From Silurus meridionalis (taxonomy: Eukaryota; Chordata; Actinopteri; Siluriformes; Siluridae), in assembly GCF_014805685.1 (NCBI RefSeq), contig NC_060884.1, positions 19,287,856-19,351,855 of the forward strand: 64,000 bases of DNA, in the 5' to 3' direction. Below the pieces are notes generated by a model. The model searched no databases. It saw nothing but the letters and a program-made list of their open reading frames with translations, and was not told the DNA's origin. Below are positions 62,247 through 64,000 of this stretch, one piece after another. Position 1 is the stretch's first letter; the number at the start of each line of letters is the position of its first letter. Position numbers and translations under genes: made by a program.

Positions 62247-62960
62247 GGCAGAGATTTGTGGTTTGACAACAGCTAAAACAATAAAACCACAACAATCTTT
62301 TCACACAAACAAAATTGGCTATAGTTTTTTTTTTATTTTATTAAAAAACAAAAATCTTCCAATCCTATTTTGAGGTTCATCAGGGATCTCAGTGTGATCT
62401 CACAGAAATTGGAAAAAGCTTTTAGAGTCAGTTCATAAAATCTACAGTATCATTAGTGCAGTAGTGTTACAGTGAAACCATCTCAGCAGAACAACCCTGA
62501 TGGCAGCAGTGTGTAATTGCAAAGCCTATCAACAAGTCCGAAAATTGAGGTGAGAAGAAAAGAGAAAGTGGCTATACTTTGTTTTAGTCTCATATCTACC
62601 TATCTTGAGTTTTGGGGGGGGGGGGGAGGCAAAGCTTTTACTCTCATTGTGGCCTACTGACGTCAGTACATCTCTTACAAAGAATAGTCACACACTGCAT
62701 TTATTTAGAGCCAAAGATCGATAGACAGCTTCACGAAAAAAGGTTCAAAGCTTATAAAGTGGATATAATACTAATTATACAGAGCCATTTAAAAGGACTC
62801 AGGTGATGCCAGTCTTATTCTTTCAACATTTCACAAACAGCCGATGAATAAGCCCCTTCAATGGAAACGTCAGCAGATGTTTATGTACTAAGTGGATGCT
62901 GCAGGTTTGGGTAACTGCACTCTACAGGTTGCTGTTTTAGCAAGAAGAAAAGAGGGCAGC
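61481..62960. other. Intergenic, no gene seen
   Basis: AT-rich sequence with a (GATA)n array and a G-run at 62610-62627. No supportable exon. Confidence 0.5.
62155..62246. repeat. (TAGA)n microsatellite
   Basis: Over twenty TAGA units. The YLSIYLS-type frame on the minus strand is an artefact. Confidence 0.95.
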
Positions 62961-62968
62961 TTGCCCCT

Positions 62969-63302
62969 TTTATTAAATGCACCCAAGAAACAAAACAAAA
63001 TATCTTTAATCACTTTGATATGTATTTTTAAACAAACAATGCGATGGAGATGAGGGAGGGGGAAATGAAAAGAAGGTAGGGAGCATGAAGAGGAAAGATA
63101 GAACAGATAAACAAAGTGTGTATGGGGGGGTAAAGAACAGGGTGATGCATTGGTGGGCGGAAAGACGTAGGCAGCAAGAAAGGGAATAAGGGTGGGAGTG
63201 GGGGTGACTGGCAAAGGGTGAAGAACTCCACATGAAGATTTGTCATTTTGTGGTGCAGGTCTGGTCTTTAGCAAGCTGTTCGGAGAAGAAGAAGAAGGCA
63301 CC
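62969..63302 (-). other. Possible 3' end of an unidentified minus-strand gene
   Basis: On the minus strand, a polypyrimidine tract (TCTTCTCCTTCTTTCAG, then TGTAG) at about 63303-63324 is followed by either of two short readings. One is GAFFFFSEQLAKDQTCTTK and a stop at 63243. The other is a longer serine/proline-rich frame (RVPSSSSPNSLLKTRPAPQN). A pyrimidine-rich stretch follows, with AATAAA at 62974-62969 (minus). This is the layout of a terminal exon and 3' UTR, but no family was recognised. Confidence 0.25.
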
Positions 63303-63821
63303 CTACACTGAAAGAAGGAGAAGATTAAAGTAAATGTGGCAAAAGTGACAGAAACAGGCCCTTTATAGCATCATACAAAAAGGCAAGGAAAGGCAAAAGT
63401 TTAGACTGCATTGCAACAATTCAGGTAAGGCACTGGGGTAAGTAGATAATAGAGCTACCGGTGCAATGTTCTGTGTAGTTCCTTATTACTTTGGCTGCAG
63501 CTAATTTTTTTGTCATGAAAATCTTGTAATTCAAGCAAAATAAGTGATTCTATAACTAAATAAATCTGTAACTTAAGTCTTGTTGATGAATGCGACAGTC
63601 ATGATAGAAATGATGATGTAAAATTTGACCCAGTAAAATACCTGAATTAATTTGCATAATTAGAAAGTACATCATTTAGGAAATACTCCATACCACTCAG
63701 TACCAACCAATTGAGATGAAAATTTGATGAGATGATGGTGGCAGTTAGATATTTAAATGCCACATATCTTCTTATCTCTTTATACAAGTGGAAACAAAGT
63801 AAGCATTTGCCTATACATTTC

Positions 63822-63823
<2 letters not shown>

Positions 63824-63890
<67 letters not shown>
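63824..63890. repeat. (AT)n microsatellite
   Basis: About 65 bp of AT dinucleotides near the window end. Confidence 0.95.
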
Positions 63891-63895
<5 letters not shown>

Positions 63896-64000
63896 TTTTT
63901 CTCTTTTGGTGTGTTCTTTTGTTCATCATTTTGACTCACTGTATATCTCTCATCCCATCGTTTAAGGTGCGTGTGGATTGACTCTGCTGAGAGATGACCA

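Overview
The window is vertebrate nuclear DNA, almost certainly from a teleost fish, possibly a catfish or another otophysan. Four spliced protein-coding genes with GT-AG introns are all on the + strand. They sit in AT-rich DNA full of (CA)n arrays, Tc1/mariner fossils, hAT-type elements and fish-type non-LTR retrotransposons (L2-like, RTE-like, Tx1/L1-like). The organism call rests on gene structure and repeat families. The species is a guess.

Layout. About 1-10295 has no convincing exon and is probably the large intron before the last coding exon of a Kv2 potassium channel. That last exon (10296-12197) carries most of kcnb1: the end of S1 through the pore, and the whole cytoplasmic tail. 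From 13.7 to 22.5 kb is an intergenic repeat zone. It holds an RTE-like LINE tail, two hAT-type elements, a TCTAATACAG minisatellite split by a LINE tail, and a 5'-truncated L2-like LINE flanked by direct duplications of about 280 bp. rae1 (nucleoporin-associated WD-repeat mRNA export factor) occupies 23237-28733 in 11 coding exons. rbm38 (RRM-domain RNA-binding protein) occupies 32072-38456 in 4 coding exons behind a clear TATA box. Another repeat-rich gap (about 40-52.5 kb) leads to uqcrc1 (core protein 1 of mitochondrial complex III), complete in 13 coding exons at 52568-58580. From 59 kb to the end there are Tc1 relics, two back-to-back hairpins, microsatellites, and perhaps the 3' end of an unidentified minus-strand gene.

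The genes do not form a pathway. They are independent units: a membrane channel, an mRNA export factor, an mRNA-stability/splicing regulator and a respiratory-chain subunit. For rae1, rbm38 and uqcrc1 the spliced lengths are multiples of three and agree with family lengths (369 or 368, 236 and 478 residues).

I found no convincing new molecular system. The most interesting structures are: the LINE with unusually long flanking duplications; a hAT element nested in a Tc1 end with a perfect 8-bp target duplication; inverted copies of another hAT family 38 kb apart that keep transposase-end coding relics; a rae1 stop codon that could be created by splicing; and a small cysteine-dense relic near 4.6 kb.
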